A DNA stretch of 64,000 bases from Sycobia sp. Sy_11 (taxonomy: Eukaryota; Arthropoda; Insecta; Hymenoptera; Epichrysomallidae). The stretch lies in the NCBI GenBank assembly GCA_018907035.1, contig JACCIC010000207.1, positions 200,001-264,000 on the forward strand, in the 5' to 3' direction. The translations under genes were made by a program, and so were the position numbers. Below, piece by piece: positions 10,936 to 22,885 of the stretch (position 1 is the stretch's first letter; the number at the start of each line of letters is the position of its first letter). Under the pieces are notes generated by a model. That model ran no database searches. It saw only the letters and a list, made by a program, of their open reading frames with translations, and was not told the DNA's origin.

Positions 10936-11083
10936 TGGTGAAACTATAATTTTACCCTTATTAACATCAACTCTTACATTATGTCTATTTCCGGTATTAT
11001 AAATCTCAAACAATCTCTCTGCAATTAATTTATTAATAAATTCCATTGGATATCTATTATTAATGAAAGTTTCCCTTACTAGT
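10936..11083 (-). mobile_element. Penelope-like element, internal fragment
   Basis: The minus strand gives ETFINNRYPMEFINKLIAER, LFEIYNTGNRHNVRVDVNKG and KIIVSPY. This is the linker region between reverse transcriptase and GIY-YIG domain, also seen in the copies at 31859-32134 and 34151-34350. It is a short isolated piece between the BEL/Pao and R1-like relics. Confidence 0.85.
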
Positions 11084-11964
11084 TATTATTATTGTGCGCA
11101 ATATGACGCGGGGCACCGACGCGGCTTGATCAGACCATGCACAGAATTCCCCAAAACTGAGATTGTCCTCATCAAGAAGCGCGTGCCCAGAGTGCAGCCG
11201 CTAATTATTGGAGAGATGCCGGTCCTGACCAATGCATCCGTCAAGTACCTGGGTGTGATGCTAGATGCAAAGCTCACCTTCTGGGAACATATTCGAAGGT
11301 CAGCGGACAAGGCGGCGATGGTGACGGCCATCCTTTGTAGGGTCATGGTCAATGTTGGAGGACCACGCCCCTACATCAGGCGCCTGCTACTACGAGCTGT
11401 TGGGTCTGTCATGCTTAACGGTGCTGAAGTCTGGGCCGATGTGCTGCAGTACGAAAAGTATCGCAGGTACATAGCGGCTGTACAGAGCAGATTCGCTCTG
11501 CGTGTAGCGTGTTTGTATCCCAAATTTTCGGAGGCTACCTCCCTAGTGGTTGCTGGAGTGATCCCGGTAGACCTACTGGCCAAGGATTGCAATTTTTTTC
11601 ACTCGAAACGTGGACTGCCACAATTCTAAATCAGGTCGTCCCGTGGATCGATCGGTCCCGCCAGGAAGTAAATTACTATCTCACCCAGATGCTGACTGGC
11701 CACGGGAACTTTCGCGCGTACTTGCACAAGATGGACAAAGTCGCAGATCCCGGTTATATATAGTGTCGATCCGCAAAAAACGATGCCCATCACACATTTT
11801 TGGTGTGCGGGCAGTGGGAGCAGCAAAGGGCGCTATTAGGGGATGATGCTGGAAGCATCATCACGGAAGGCATCGTCCCCCGGATGCTCTCCACCCATGA
11901 CACATGGAGAAGGGCCGCTTTCGTCGAAGATATCCTCAGGCGGAAAAAGACAGACCTGTACTAG
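11084..11964 (+). pseudogene. R1-like LINE ORF2 C-terminal region
   Basis: The frame from about 11110 reads the post-palm region of an R1-clade ORF2. KTEIVLIKKRVPR is followed by VKYLGVMLDAKLTFWEHIRR (thumb), then AILCRVMVNVGGPRPYIRRL, then a frameshift near 11600 and MLTGHGNFRAYLHKM. A final segment after another frameshift ends with a stop at 11962. The catalytic YADD lies upstream and is missing. It aligns in order with residues 660-1000 of the ORF2 at 58282-61284 but is clearly another family. Confidence 0.85.
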
Positions 11965-12955
11965 ATTCTTACTTTGGGCTGAGATCTGCCAACGCCTTCC
12001 GAAGTAATGCCTAGCGACGGTTTCCGGGGCGAGAGTTGCGCCAGGGAGAGGGGGTCTCCTCCGTGCACGTCTGCCGACTCCGGCGTCTCCAGGATTTTTC
12101 ACCTCCTCTATAAAAATAAAAAGAACTACATTTACTATTTTTGTTATTGTTACTGATTGTACTACTAACTCGCGCTGTTACTACTAGCGTCATTCGTTAA
12201 TAATTTTTTTTACTACGCTTACTACTATGTTTGCTACTATGTTTACTATTATTTTTATCGTTATTATTATTGTTTGTACGAACTCCGTATGGTAGAAGCG
12301 AGAAGACGAATAAAAATTTGGCAGGACCGAAACAAAATACCGAATGACAGCCGGCATATATTAGCCCTTCGCGCGGCGAGGAAGTCGAGATACCTCGAAC
12401 CAGTTCGTCAGTTGAACGTGCTCGTGATTCGTGTACCCCACTAGTACAATAACCTGATTAGTACAACATACACATTAGTACAATAACCTGATATAAAAAT
12501 TTCTTTACAATAGAATTTTTTTCTAAATACCGACAATATAATGTATAACGTATTTATATGAATGTATAACATATTATATATAAGAATTTTCTATATTATT
12601 GGCAATAAATTAAATACATATGCATATATGGGCATTTATATATACATATAATTATATGCGTACGCGCATAGAAACGATTTATGGATAAATGCTATCCTCC
12701 TGTCTTTTAATTGGTAGGCTTAACCAACGGAATTAGTTTTTAATTATAATTAAACGCTTAACCAATGCAATTAGCATAGATAATAGAGTTCGTAATATTC
12801 AAGCAGTAATAAGTTTCCTTCACTGAAACGTTAGAACTAGAGAAACACGGACTGGTAATAATAGAGTTTACATTGAGTAACTTTAGGACGCCTGTGCTGA
12901 GACTCACGGTAAACAAATTTTTTACTAAAGAAATTGCCCAATGAATCACGAATTG
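11965..12955. other. LINE 3' region and AT-rich spacer
   Basis: The first 150 bp after the LINE stop are GC-richer and may be its 3' UTR. A second GC-richer patch lies at 12270-12480. The rest is AT-rich with no recognised coding sequence. Confidence 0.4.
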
Positions 12956-12959
12956 AAAA

Positions 12960-13497
12960 ACTTGAGCAAGGCAACAAAATGTTCAAGGCGTGGTTGGAAA
13001 GAACTTGGTTAATCATCCCTTACGCCTTTAAAGAAGTGAAACGGTAAGTGAATAAATTATTGCAGAAAGGAGTAATTAGGCACTCAATAATTGGGTTTGA
13101 CACTTTGGATCGTACCGAAAAAGCAATTAGCCGATAAGAAACCGCGCTGGCAAATCGAAATATTTGACACTATTGATGTTGCCAAATATTACATCCTTAT
13201 AGATTGTGTAACTCGATTTTATCAACTACCTATGAGTTCGGAAGACATGCACAAAATTGCATTTCCACACCGGACAGGCATTTCGAATTTGTACGAATGC
13301 CTTTCGAATTAAAAAACGTAGACGTGGAATATCAGCGCACGATGAATTTTACGATCGAGCGCCTTATTGGCAAGAGCGTGTGTGTCTATATGGATGACAT
13401 AGCGATCTACACCAAACGTTTAGAAGAACATGAAATATTACGCAGAGCAAACTGGAATCTCGAACCGGGCAAGTGCAAAATCAATTTTCTCGGACAT
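12960..13497 (+). pseudogene. Ty3/gypsy reverse transcriptase relic
   Basis: Frames alternate through a gypsy-type reverse transcriptase. The blocks are LLQKGVIRHS, TLWIVPKKQLADKKPRWQIE, DCVTRFYQLPMSSEDMHKIA, FEFVRMPFELKN, and the catalytic VYMDDIAIYTK (about 13381-13413). It ends at WNLEPGKCKINFLGH. The element stops abruptly at about 13497, where an R1-like sequence takes over. Several frameshifts make it a pseudogene. No LTR was found nearby. Confidence 0.85.
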
Positions 13498-13760
13498 TAA
13501 GGGCGCCTATGACAATGTCTGGTGGCCCACTGTATTAACTGCATTGAAATGCAAAGCACGCCCCAGGGATCTCTATAAATTAATAAGAGATTATCTGAAG
13601 GGCCGTCGAGTCCTCATACGAGATAGCTTTGAGAAAGTACAACTGGGGATAAGTAAGGTATGCCCTTAGGGATCCGAACTGGACACGACTCTGTGGAACG
13701 AAGATGGGAATGAGGTCTTAACTTTAAGGCCGTTATACCAGGATAACGTATCCCTCATCT
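13484..13760 (+). pseudogene. R1-like LINE reverse transcriptase fragment
   Basis: The peptide FSDIKGAYDNVWWPTVLTAL carries the first catalytic Asp block of an R1-clade reverse transcriptase. It is followed by a RDYLKGRRVLIRD block and a degraded GCPQGS-type motif (KVCP*GSELD...LWN). It is joined to the preceding gypsy relic across shared bases around 13484-13497. The YADD block is not present before the inverted-repeat arm begins near 13745. Confidence 0.75.
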
Positions 13761-13892
13761 TTAGTTGATGGAGCATGTATGGGGCTGGCGGCTATAATAC
13801 AGCAATGGTCTTTCAGGATAGGATCAAACGAGCTTTTGACCTAACGGGCTTAGTGAACCCAGGGGGTTACCGATGCTGGGAGTGGGAAATTG
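13745..13892 (+). repeat. inverted repeat, left arm
   Basis: This arm of about 148 bp is the reverse complement, with mismatches, of 14817-14965. Shared landmarks are CATCTTTAGTTGATGGAGCA, AGGATAGGAT, ACGAGCTTTTGACCTAACGG and GGGAGTGGGAAATTGGCG. The function is unknown. It may be the 5' region of a LINE present in two orientations. Confidence 0.8.
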
Positions 13893-14205
13893 GCGTTTTC
13901 TGCGTAATTACCGCAAACCCGTTACAAGTGGTTCGACGATCACGGATACTGAAATCGATGGAACGTTCTGCTTTAATGGGCCGGGAGCTTTGCTTTATCG
14001 TCCGGTGAAGAAAAGGAACTACTCTATAAAATCCCCCTAATCCTACATTGTATGGCAGTTGCCATAGGAGTTGCTTTGTTGTAGGGCAGAAGATGGGAGT
14101 ACCTACTAACTGCCAATGAAATTTACACACCACCCGTTTTAATAAAACTTTGTCCACCAAACGGGACGTCGCAAAGCGACCTCAGTAAGTGGGGGTACGA
14201 CTAAT

Positions 14206-14486
14206 ATGAATAAAAATAAAAAGAAACGAAGTAGAAGAACAGAAGGATAAGGATAGGGAGTCTAAGAAACACAATGACAGGGCAAAGACTGCAGAGAAGG
14301 AGCCAATGAAAACAGACACAGGAGCTAAAACAAAGACACCACATATTAGGCTCACTAAAGCTAGTGATCTCAAAGTGGCTACCCAGGCAGCAGGGAAAGG
14401 CAGGCCGCCGACTGGAAAAGGGAACAAAAACGCTAGCCTCTCCTCAGGGCTCGATGAGGAAGATACCATAAATAGTTAGAAAGCTA
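14206..14486 (+). pseudogene. lysine-rich LINE ORF1-like fragment
   Basis: After an ATG at 14206 (MNKNKKKRSRRTEG, then a stop), a shifted frame reads a charged, low-complexity peptide. It contains DRESKKHNDRAKTAEKEPMK, AAGKGRPPTGKGNKN and a stop at 14477-14479. This composition is common at the start of LINE ORF1 (gag-like) proteins. The call rests on composition and on the ORF1 fragment just downstream on the other strand. Confidence 0.4.
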
Positions 14487-14507
14487 AGCCCAGCAAACTA
14501 TCGGAAG

Positions 14508-14740
14508 TGGTTGAAGCTACTGGATCTGGCAATAACGAAGGGGCACTTGTTCGCTTGTTGAGGCCAGTTCATCATTTTGTTCATATATTGCCGGGGTCAC
14601 TTCGTCTGGCGACATGTCCCTGGGCACGTCGTAGACTATGAGTCCCGGCTTTCCTCTTGTTCGGGCCTCAATGTCAAAAAGCTCCATGATGCTCTTGCAG
14701 GGCTTCCGATCTGGCCTCCGCTCGAGCACATCTGATGGCC
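14508..14740 (-). pseudogene. R1-type LINE ORF1 (gag-like) fragment
   Basis: The minus strand encodes RRPDRKPCKSIMELFDIEAR followed by KPGLIVYDVPRDMSPDEVTPAIYEQN. This matches the conserved KPR(V/L)I(V/L)YDVP...EEL..A(I/V)Y.QN block in the RRM-like part of R1-clade ORF1 proteins. Its orientation is opposite to the neighbouring LINE pieces. Confidence 0.7.
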
Positions 14741-14816
14741 ATCTCTAAGATGGTAACTGTATGATTGTAACTATGCTATGTCCATTTTTAACAGATTTGC
14801 TGTAACTAGAAAGTAA

Positions 14817-14965
14817 GCGCCAATTTCCCACTCCCGGAATCGGTAACTCTCGGATTGCCCAATCCCGTTAGGTCAAAAGCTCGTTTAATCCTATCCTAAA
14901 AGAGCATTGCTGTATTTTAGTCGCATTCCCCATACATGCTCCATCAACTAAAGATGAGGGATAGG
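14817..14965 (-). repeat. inverted repeat, right arm
   Basis: Reverse-complement partner of 13745-13892. Together the arms flank about 920 bp containing two opposing ORF1-like fragments. Confidence 0.8.
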
Positions 14966-16017
14966 TTACCCCGGCACACGAACGTAGACGTAAACCTGGA
15001 TTCCACGAACAGAAGCTTCCTCTTCGACAAGAAATATAGAGTTAGTATCTCATCAAAAGAAGAATGGAAATCTGGCTTAACAAGTATCCGAAACATTAGA
15101 GAACTACGGTTCACAGACGGCTCTAAAAATGAAAATGATGCAGATGTAGGAGTGTACCGACGTAATGACAGGGGTACAATCGTTCAATTAGGACGATACA
15201 CCACCGTTTTCAACCTGAGGTAATGGCAATAATGAAAGCAGTGGAGATGGCCACGGAGGCGGCCCCTACCAGCCGTGTTTGCATCTGCTCAGACAATAAC
15301 AGAACATTACAGGCGCTAAATAGCTATTCTACTATCCATGATGGTTAGAGACTGTTTTCTAGTCCTGAACGGGTTCGCCGAGAAGGTAAACCTCACGCTA
15401 CTGTGGGTCCCGGGCCATCAAGGGATCAAGGGAAGTATGGTGGCGGATGATCTAGAACGGGAGTTAGAGCTGTCTATAATGTTCCGGGCCCGGCTATAGG
15501 ACTCTGCAACAGCCTCATCAAAGGGAAGATAGAGGGATGGGTAGCGGAGGAAAGGACAGCCGATAATGCGAAGAAAATGGAAAATGCAGGCAGACAAAAG
15601 TGTTCATTTCCATGAGAAACGCTATGGACTGGACCAAGGCTATTCTTGGTCTCAGTAGAAGAAGGACTAAGGTACTTATCGAGATCTTCAGTCACGGTAA
15701 ACTTAATGCTCACAGATGCAGGATGGGTCTCACTTGTTGGGAGATTCCTCTTGTTGCTTCTCTTACACAGAAGATGAAACCCCTGAACATATCCTGGGTC
15801 ACTGTTCAAATATATCTGGAAGGAGATGGCAGTATTTAATGGCTAGATCCCTAGATGTAGAAGAAATCAAGGCCAGAATGGCAAACAGAATACTTCTGGG
15901 AGGCCTGCCGATTATAGCGGCTGCTGGTCTTATGGAGGGACGCGAATGGATTACCATGCATCCAGAGTCCGTAAGGCCCAACTCCGTAATTATACAAAGA
16001 ATAATAATAATTATCTA
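14966..16017 (+). pseudogene. LINE RNase H domain and C-terminus
   Basis: The frame at 14936-15223 carries the start of an RNase H domain (ELRFTDGSKNENDADVGVYR), with the first catalytic Asp in FTDGSK. After frameshifts come VCICSDNNRTLQALNSYST and LTLLWVPGHQGIKGSMVAD (about 15275-15450), which are the later RNase H blocks. The end has a zinc-knuckle-like ETPEHILGHC block (about 15775-15803) and a tail ending at 16017. An RNase H domain points to an I/LOA-like clade rather than canonical R1. Many frame breaks make it dead. Confidence 0.8.
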
Positions 16018-16249
16018 GCAACGACGTAAGCCAGGTTTTTAGTATCGGTGCTAATAATATACTGCAGTCTAAACACGACATGGTACTCTTTTGTGGTATA
16101 TATTATAAGATTTTATGTATAGATGATGGTAATGAATTTTATGATACATTATAACAAGTGAGGAATTCAGTTCTTACGGGAAATCTAATATTATAGTATG
16201 TAAAAAATCATGACGATGTTCTCTTTAATGTTGTGATTTCTAAAGTATA

Positions 16250-17175
16250 TATAGAAATAACTATATATTTCGTATGCAAAAGCAACGAATAGTTTTTCCA
16301 CAGTTCCGGACGTTTTTCGTATATCACCTCTCGCGAATGGCGCATAATTTAAGGGTAATATCCCTTATGGACCGTACACTCTTGTGGTAAGAATTTCTAA
16401 GGCACTACGCCACAAAAATCAAAGAATACAGCGAGCAAAAGCTTGACATATGATCGAACTTGGTGTGCTTTCTTCGGTCTTGCTTCTTCTGTGTTCTCCC
16501 ATTGAGATGATTGGGCTTTAGTTTCGACGACATAATTGTATACCCATGGTTAATTACCAGTTATAACTCTTTTGAGAAAATAATCAACATTATTGAATTC
16601 GATCAATATTTCCTGAACTATGTTCATGATAGGGTTCTTTTAATCCAAATGAAGCAGGTTTGGAAAAAATTGTATTGACACACATCTCATGTCCAAAGCA
16701 TCCGAAAAAATACCATGGTATGAGCCAATCGATATGACGACATCTTCAGCAAATTCTCTGATAGTGATTCGACGATTTTTTAGCACAATATGTTTCACTG
16801 CCTGAACGTTTTCATCTGTTGTTAACGAGCTAGGACGTCCAGGGCGAAGTTCGTCCTCGACATCCACTCGGCCTTCTCAAAACAGCTTGAACCACTTCAC
16901 TACAACTGTCCCCATTTCAGGAGTTTTATGGCACTGAATTCCATTTTTGACACAAAAGTCAATGCATATCCTTCTTTTTGCTAAAAGAAAATCACCGAGC
17001 ACACGAAACGTATTACTTGATATGCCTGAAACAAAAAAGCAAATAATGCTATAGAGCTACAGTCGTTAATAAATGCTCGGTGCACTTGGACCAAAACAAA
17101 ATAAAAAAAATCGATAATCGTACGTACGTAGCCCTCAATATTTGCAAAGTCAGCTTATTATTTGAATACTCATGG
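16250..17175 (-). pseudogene. mariner transposase relic
   Basis: The minus strand runs from a 5' end similar to the mariner end at 57196 (GAGGGCTACGT block) into ICIDFCVKNGIQCHKTPEMG. The HTH/linker DELRPGRPSSLTTDENVQAV follows, then NRRITIREFAEDVVISIG (16867-16640). Later blocks are KRVITGN*PWVYNYVVETKA, SSQW, RPKKAHQVRSYVKLLLAVFF and KRPELWKNYS (about 16250). The first catalytic Asp (TGDE) has become TGN*, so the enzyme is dead. The end of the gene is missing. Confidence 0.85.
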
Positions 17176-17498
17176 TACATTATATGCCCTGTTGGGAGGC
17201 ACCTTTCATTCCATTGATTTTCCTCAGAGAATATCACTTTTAGAGATAAAATGTATAGAACCAACAAGATTTCTTTTGACGTGGTTTACAATTGTTGTTT
17301 GAAATTTTTTTTAACATTTTTTTGAATTGTTTGAGATACAGTCAGGTCATTGTATTTTTTTATTTTTCTACTTTACTGGCAAGTGATAAAAGATTTCACT
17401 CTAATTTCTTCACGAGCCGACAGAGGGAAGCTTTGTTATTGACGCATTATCAACAAACATTCACTTGTTGACGTTTAAAAAAAAAATCATGTTAAACA

Positions 17499-17935
17499 TC
17501 ATGAGTCCTAAGTACGCGTTGCGCTACGAGGCTGTGGTCTTTTGCATCTGCCCGAAAGGTACCACAATGTCGCAATAAGCGGCTGCTAAATATATGAGAA
17601 AGTTGAAGGCATTTGTACAGCGATATAAAGTGGATAAAAAGGTCAATGATTTACCAGAACGTGGCTTGTTAGGAAAAGCGAACAAAAAACATGAAGAAAG
17701 AATAGTGAATCCTAAATACCGCAGTAAGCTCTGTGTCGAGTGTAAGACTAAATCTGGCATCGCTACAGTGGATTGGTCGTCGTAGTCGCCCGATGCAAAT
17801 CCTATTCAAAATGTGTGGTATTTTCTTCAGATTTTTAAATCAATATTTAGTATTATTGCAGGCCATTTCAAATTTTCATGTACCTTTCCAAGAGAATTCG
17901 CTTTGTAAGTCTAATTTTTCAATTATATAAGATTT
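17499..17935 (+). pseudogene. Tc1-like transposase relic with internal deletion
   Basis: The 5' part matches the N-terminus at 40299-40556. It has SPKYALRYEAVVFCICPKG, AAAKYMRKLKAFVQRYK and LPERGLLGKANKKHEERIVN, the DNA-binding part of a Tc1-like transposase. It then jumps through NPKYRSKL to DWSS..SPDANPIQNVW, the third catalytic block (DWPSQSPDLNPIEN-type). The middle with the first two catalytic residues is deleted, which makes it a non-autonomous derivative. Confidence 0.8.
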
Positions 17936-18720
17936 AATGTCCAGAAACAAAAGGACAAAATATTTTGTAAGCCCTACGGTAACTCAATCGCTAGAGCCAA
18001 TTATTATTTGAGAGTTATTCTTAGCGTGAAATACTAATGCTGTTATTTCAGGCTTCGCCGATTCTTGACAGAGTTGAGTCCTACTATTATCGGCAGTGAT
18101 TTCAATAACTCCGAAAGTGCTTCTTATATATTAATATTATTACTTTAATAATTCTGTGTATTGAGAAATTTGATATTTATTAGATAATTCGCTGTTTTAT
18201 TTATATACATCATGCTAACAAAGTAAATAACCTTTCTCTCATTCAATCACAACGTAACGCAATTAATTTTATAAGACAATAATATTCTTTCGCATTCATA
18301 TAACCATAAAATATAAAAGCTTTTATATATAGTAATGATACGTGTTTCTAGGCACTTACAAGATAGTAAACATGAATATTCAGCTAAAGAAAAACGTATG
18401 GCTCAAAATGGAAATATTCTGCTGAATGAAAATTGTAAAATTAGCGTGATCTCGGCCGCCGTTTATACACATATGTAGAGGCAGAATTTTCTTCCAAAGA
18501 AAATTTTCTTTTTCTAAAATTTTTTGCGCTTATATTCGCCAATTGAATTTTTTAAAACAAACAATTTTCTCTTATATTAAATAAACAGATTTTTACTTAC
18601 AGTAAAATATATTTTATGTTTCACAAAATAGTGCTATATTTTTATTATCTATTGAGTGTACAAGAATTTTTACAATATTGTTTTCCCGAAATGTAATGTT
18701 TTATTATGAAAATATGGTTA
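17936..18720. other. AT-rich spacer
   Basis: No recognised coding, RNA or repeat feature. Confidence 0.5.
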
Positions 18721-18724
18721 CATA

Positions 18725-20396
18725 TCCTTTACTAAAAGTGTCCTCCATCGAAAACTATAAATTTTTCCCATCTTTTTAGTGATTTACTAATTCCAGACCA
18801 CAAAAATTTCTCGTTTTTCGAGCCCATTTTTAATCCCTCTACTGAATTGATGCATATTCCCGTATGAACTTTCTGCATTGATCGAAACAAGTGGTTTTTA
18901 ATTATATATTTACACCCTAAAAATTCAAACGAATATTTTGGGTATGCAATTTTCGATTCTGTTTAGAGAATATTGATAGGAGTAAAATTTCTGTAGCCTA
19001 ATGCAATTCTAATCGATAGGTTTTGAATTTTTTGTAAGGTATTGATTTCATTTGGTTCTTTAAGTGCAATTAAAAATCCTCCTTATTCGATTCTCGATTT
19101 TATCAGTGATTTATAAAGCATGAGCAAAATATTTGGATCGAAGTTTCACAACATTCCAAATAAAAATTTAAGAATCATTAACGGATAGGTACATTTGTAA
19201 TAAATTTTTTTTTTCAGGATAGTATAGTATCTAAAGTCATTCCTAAAAATCTGACTGTTTGTATATGATTTTCATTGATTTTTATCTCATGCATTGATTT
19301 TTATTTTAAATATATTTGTTTTGCATTTATTTTTATTAAAAATTATAAGTTGCATTTTTCAGAAGTAAGGTTTTTATAGACTAGTGAAGTTTATTTACAC
19401 ATTCTTCGAAGTTGCTTAAAACTCTTTTAGAATCTTTCCCCTAACAATAAATAACAATATCATCGGCAAACATAAGAATTTTAATATTATTACATGCAAG
19501 TTCCACTTGAAATTTGGTATAAATGTTAAAAGAATTGGACTGGATTCTAATCTCTGCCAGAGACCTTTATTTACAATAAAAGTCGAGGTTCTACAATGAA
19601 TATCGATAGGAAATAAATTTCTTTTATACATTAAATTTTTGTATAATTTGATGCACTGATAAGGTAAATTTAATTCATGCAGATCTTTTAACACTAAGTC
19701 TGGTCGTGAGAGATAAAGTTCAATAGAATTTCTGGCATTGAGAATAAATTCCTCAGTCGGAAGAATTTGACCGTTAAATGTTATTAACACTGTGCGACTG
19801 GGTATCCACGTATTTTCATCATTAGTTACATTCCTATTTCTTCTATTTAGCCTTGTTAATTCACGAACTGGAATATTTATAACTATTGATTCAAAAATTT
19901 TTTCTTCGGAAATTTCTGTTAGCAGATTTTTAATAATTCCTCTTCTTAATTTTTGATGACCGGGTAAAAATACTTCTAAGTTATGATCAATTGGATTTTT
20001 ATCTGCTACAGGATGATTCTGTCCTTGTGCCGTTTTTAAAAAAAAAATCTCAACTGGAAATTTACTTTTCGCAACAATATTTACAATATATTTGTATTTT
20101 TTAAACAGTATTATCCCAATAGCATAAGCATTTAATTCTTCAATGTCCAGCTTTATTTACTTAATCCTTACACAGAACGGGCCTCTGTTATATTTACCGT
20201 ATATATATGAACTATTTGACTGCTGACTGTTTACCATTTATTTATTATAATTTCCTTGTATGTCATCATTAGCGTTATAGCATATAGCGTTAACTGGTGT
20301 CAATATTTTCTTTTTATGTAATTTTGGATCGATTTTGTCATCAATAATTTCAGAATTCTTTAATTTTCTTTTACAAACTGCTGATTCACAATCCAT
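18725..20396 (-). pseudogene. LINE with ORF1 fused by deletion to reverse transcriptase
   Basis: From an ATG at 20396 the minus strand reads an ORF1 (MDCESAVCKRKLKNSEIIDD) with a few stops. NPIDHNLEVFLPGHQKLRR then leads to an RRM-type block (ENTWIPSRTVLITFNGQ, LPTEEF) near 19760-19830. At about 19725 it jumps directly into a reverse transcriptase (RPDLVLKDLHELNLPYQC, NKGL...SPILL). The catalytic MFADDIVIYC (19446-19475) follows in another frame, then LLMLYKSLIKSRIE..GGFLI and a C-terminal remnant to about 18725. The ORF1 zinc knuckles, endonuclease and RT fingers are missing. A jockey/I-type clade is likely. Confidence 0.75.
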
Positions 20397-20742
20397 ATTT
20401 ATCTCATTTTCTGTATTTGCATTAATGCAAACGATGAAAACTCAATTGTACAGCCAATATATATACAATAATATTTACTTGATTTAAATACATATAACAA
20501 ACTAGGCAGCTATAAATTAAGTCATTTGTTTCTATGTTTCAAAAAAATAAGAAGGGGTTTTTAAAATTAAATAATCCATGTATTTATTAGTAAGAAATAA
20601 TTGACTGAATATTGATTTCTTGAATTATATAAATGTAATTCCTAACATTAAGTAGATTTCTTATTATCTTTAATAAATGTAGTTTAATTCAAGAAATTGT
20701 TTCCTTATTATAGGTAATTTTTTTTGGATAAAAGCGTAATGT

Positions 20743-20812
<70 letters not shown>

Positions 20813-21550
20813 TATATATACGTTTCTAAAAAGTCGATAGTGTAGAACATTCTATTTAGTACTGCAAACAACCGCAGTGAATTTCTTTAGATGTCACTGC
20901 GATCAACTCAGACTTTCTCCCAACTCCTAAGGTATAAAGCATTTTTAATGTCTGTCCTGTAACTATCTTGTCGTCCCCTGTTGTTAAAAACCGGAATTTC
21001 TCATCGTTCAAATTGGTGTATCAGAAACCGCTTATATTATCAAGATTTAATAATTTTATATTTCTATCGGCAGTATGTGTAGATAAATACAATAAATTCA
21101 TATTGTCGATATTTACTGCAAAATATAATATTTATTAGAAATAACGATAAGATTCGAACTTAAAAAAGTCCCTCGTCGGGTAAAATATTGAAATATAATA
21201 AAATAAAACTAAATATCTAATCACGGATACAAATTAATTTATAACACGTAAAAATTCAAAACGATATTTATGTGATTCCTAAGTTATCTTATTCCTATGC
21301 TCGATTACAACGAAATATACAGAAACAAACTTTCTTTTGGTTTTCTACGAGATAAATTATAAGTATTACTTTTTCCATTTTCATTTAATATATTTTTGTA
21401 ACTTTTTTAGATGATTATGACTGAAAATTTGGAAAGATTTTGTTATAAATAATAAAACACATTAAGTAAATCCTCAAATAGCGTTTTTCCGATTGCTAAC
21501 TGTATTATAATCTTTTAAACATGAAAAAATTGAAACTGTTTTACAATAAA

Positions 21551-21610
<60 letters not shown>

Positions 21611-21999
21611 CATATTATCTACAATTTCTAAAATAATTTAGTTTGTAAGAAAAAGCAATAAACTTTTTATGCCCTAATCATAGAAGGCACTGTAAAAGAA
21701 TATGAAATAAAGATTATATTAAAAACAGCAGTAGCAGAAAAGGTATGTAATTATCTACCGGCTACTATTACTTTATTCATTTTTAACGAAGCAGAATTTT
21801 ATGATGGCATTCTCATTATTGTAACAGACAAGCATGCATTACGCAATAATAATCTCTTATTAACTTCAATTCCTGTTAGAAACAGCGAAAACAATTGATT
21901 TCTCAATCGTCAAATATCGAGTATAGAAAGGCGGGTGAGGGGCGGGGGAACCATTACCTTCACGTCGCAGCATCGATTCACTTGACGCTACAAGTACGC
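20397..21999. other. AT-rich non-coding stretch with two TA tracts
   Basis: The sequence has (TA)n at 20747-20820 (with one G interruption) and 21553-21604, and otherwise AT-rich DNA. No genes were recognised. Confidence 0.5.
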
Positions 22000-22885
22000 T
22001 TCTTTTTTCTATTACATACCTAAAAAAAGAACGCCCAAAATCCAACGATATTCAAGTCACACAAACCTATGCGCGCTCAACGCTTGCACAATTGTTCGGT
22101 ATATAGATTGCTGTGTATTCTATTCTTTTCCATTTTTCCTTTTCACTCCCTTCCTCTCGCGCTCTCTAACTCTCTATCTCTCTCTCTCTTTCCCTCTCTC
22201 TTTTTTCGCTTTCTTTATGTATCTATCTTTTATTTCGATCCATTTATCGTGGGTTCTCTACCATTTTTCCTGCGCGTCGCACGATATGTATATGCATGAA
22301 CACTCACTTAGGCTTGGCCCCGTCCTCTAATATACATACTAGAACCCATTCTTCATAGCTGGCAGTTATCCCGCTGCCCGCGTTGTTACTTGTGCTTGTA
22401 CTTCTGTCACACTACCGCATTTCTCATTTTATTCTCGCGTACGCGTATATATATTTCTGTTTGTTCTTTTCGACTGCCTGCCTTCTCGACCGAGCTGACT
22501 ATAGTACGCAACAAGCCAGCTCGTCAACAAATTGGCAGTGCAATATACGTAAGTTCGCTCGCCCGCTTGCAAATGCGCAGCCCGTGTAGCGTGAATCGAC
22601 ATCCTGCTCGTTTTCGTTTACCGCTCGCGTAGGCCTGCTACAGTGCTACATGCTGCTAGAAGCCTCTACAAACGATCTCCTCTCCCTAAACAAACAAGGG
22701 TAGAACAAGAGAGTGAGATAGGATAAAGATAGGGAAAACGAGAGGTGCACACAGCACGCACGACACATCCAATTGCACGCATTAAAACACATCGTACAGT
22801 GTTTGCTGATTCGCGCGTGCGAGAACCAAAAAGAGAGGGAGAGAGAGAGAGAGAGAGAGAAAGGGAGAAGGAAGAAATTACCAAG
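22000..22885 (+). promoter_or_regulatory. putative promoter and 5' UTR of a host gene
   Basis: Base composition rises sharply in GC and CpG compared with flanking DNA, with many CGC, GCG and CTCTCT elements and a (GA)n stretch at 22836-22860. It lies immediately upstream of an ATG exon with a good start context. Small open frames here have no recognised similarity. No TATA box or initiator was convincing, which fits a broad promoter. The boundaries are approximate. Confidence 0.45.

Noticed and set aside
14182..14469. 95-codon minus-strand open frame
   Set aside because: Antisense shadow of the lysine-rich ORF1-like region, rich in Ser/Leu/Phe as expected for a complement.
18725..18860. Possible mariner transposase C-terminus (KRWEKFI..DGG pattern)
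   Set aside because: It continues in order from the LINE reverse transcriptase on the same strand, so it is better explained as the LINE C-terminal region.
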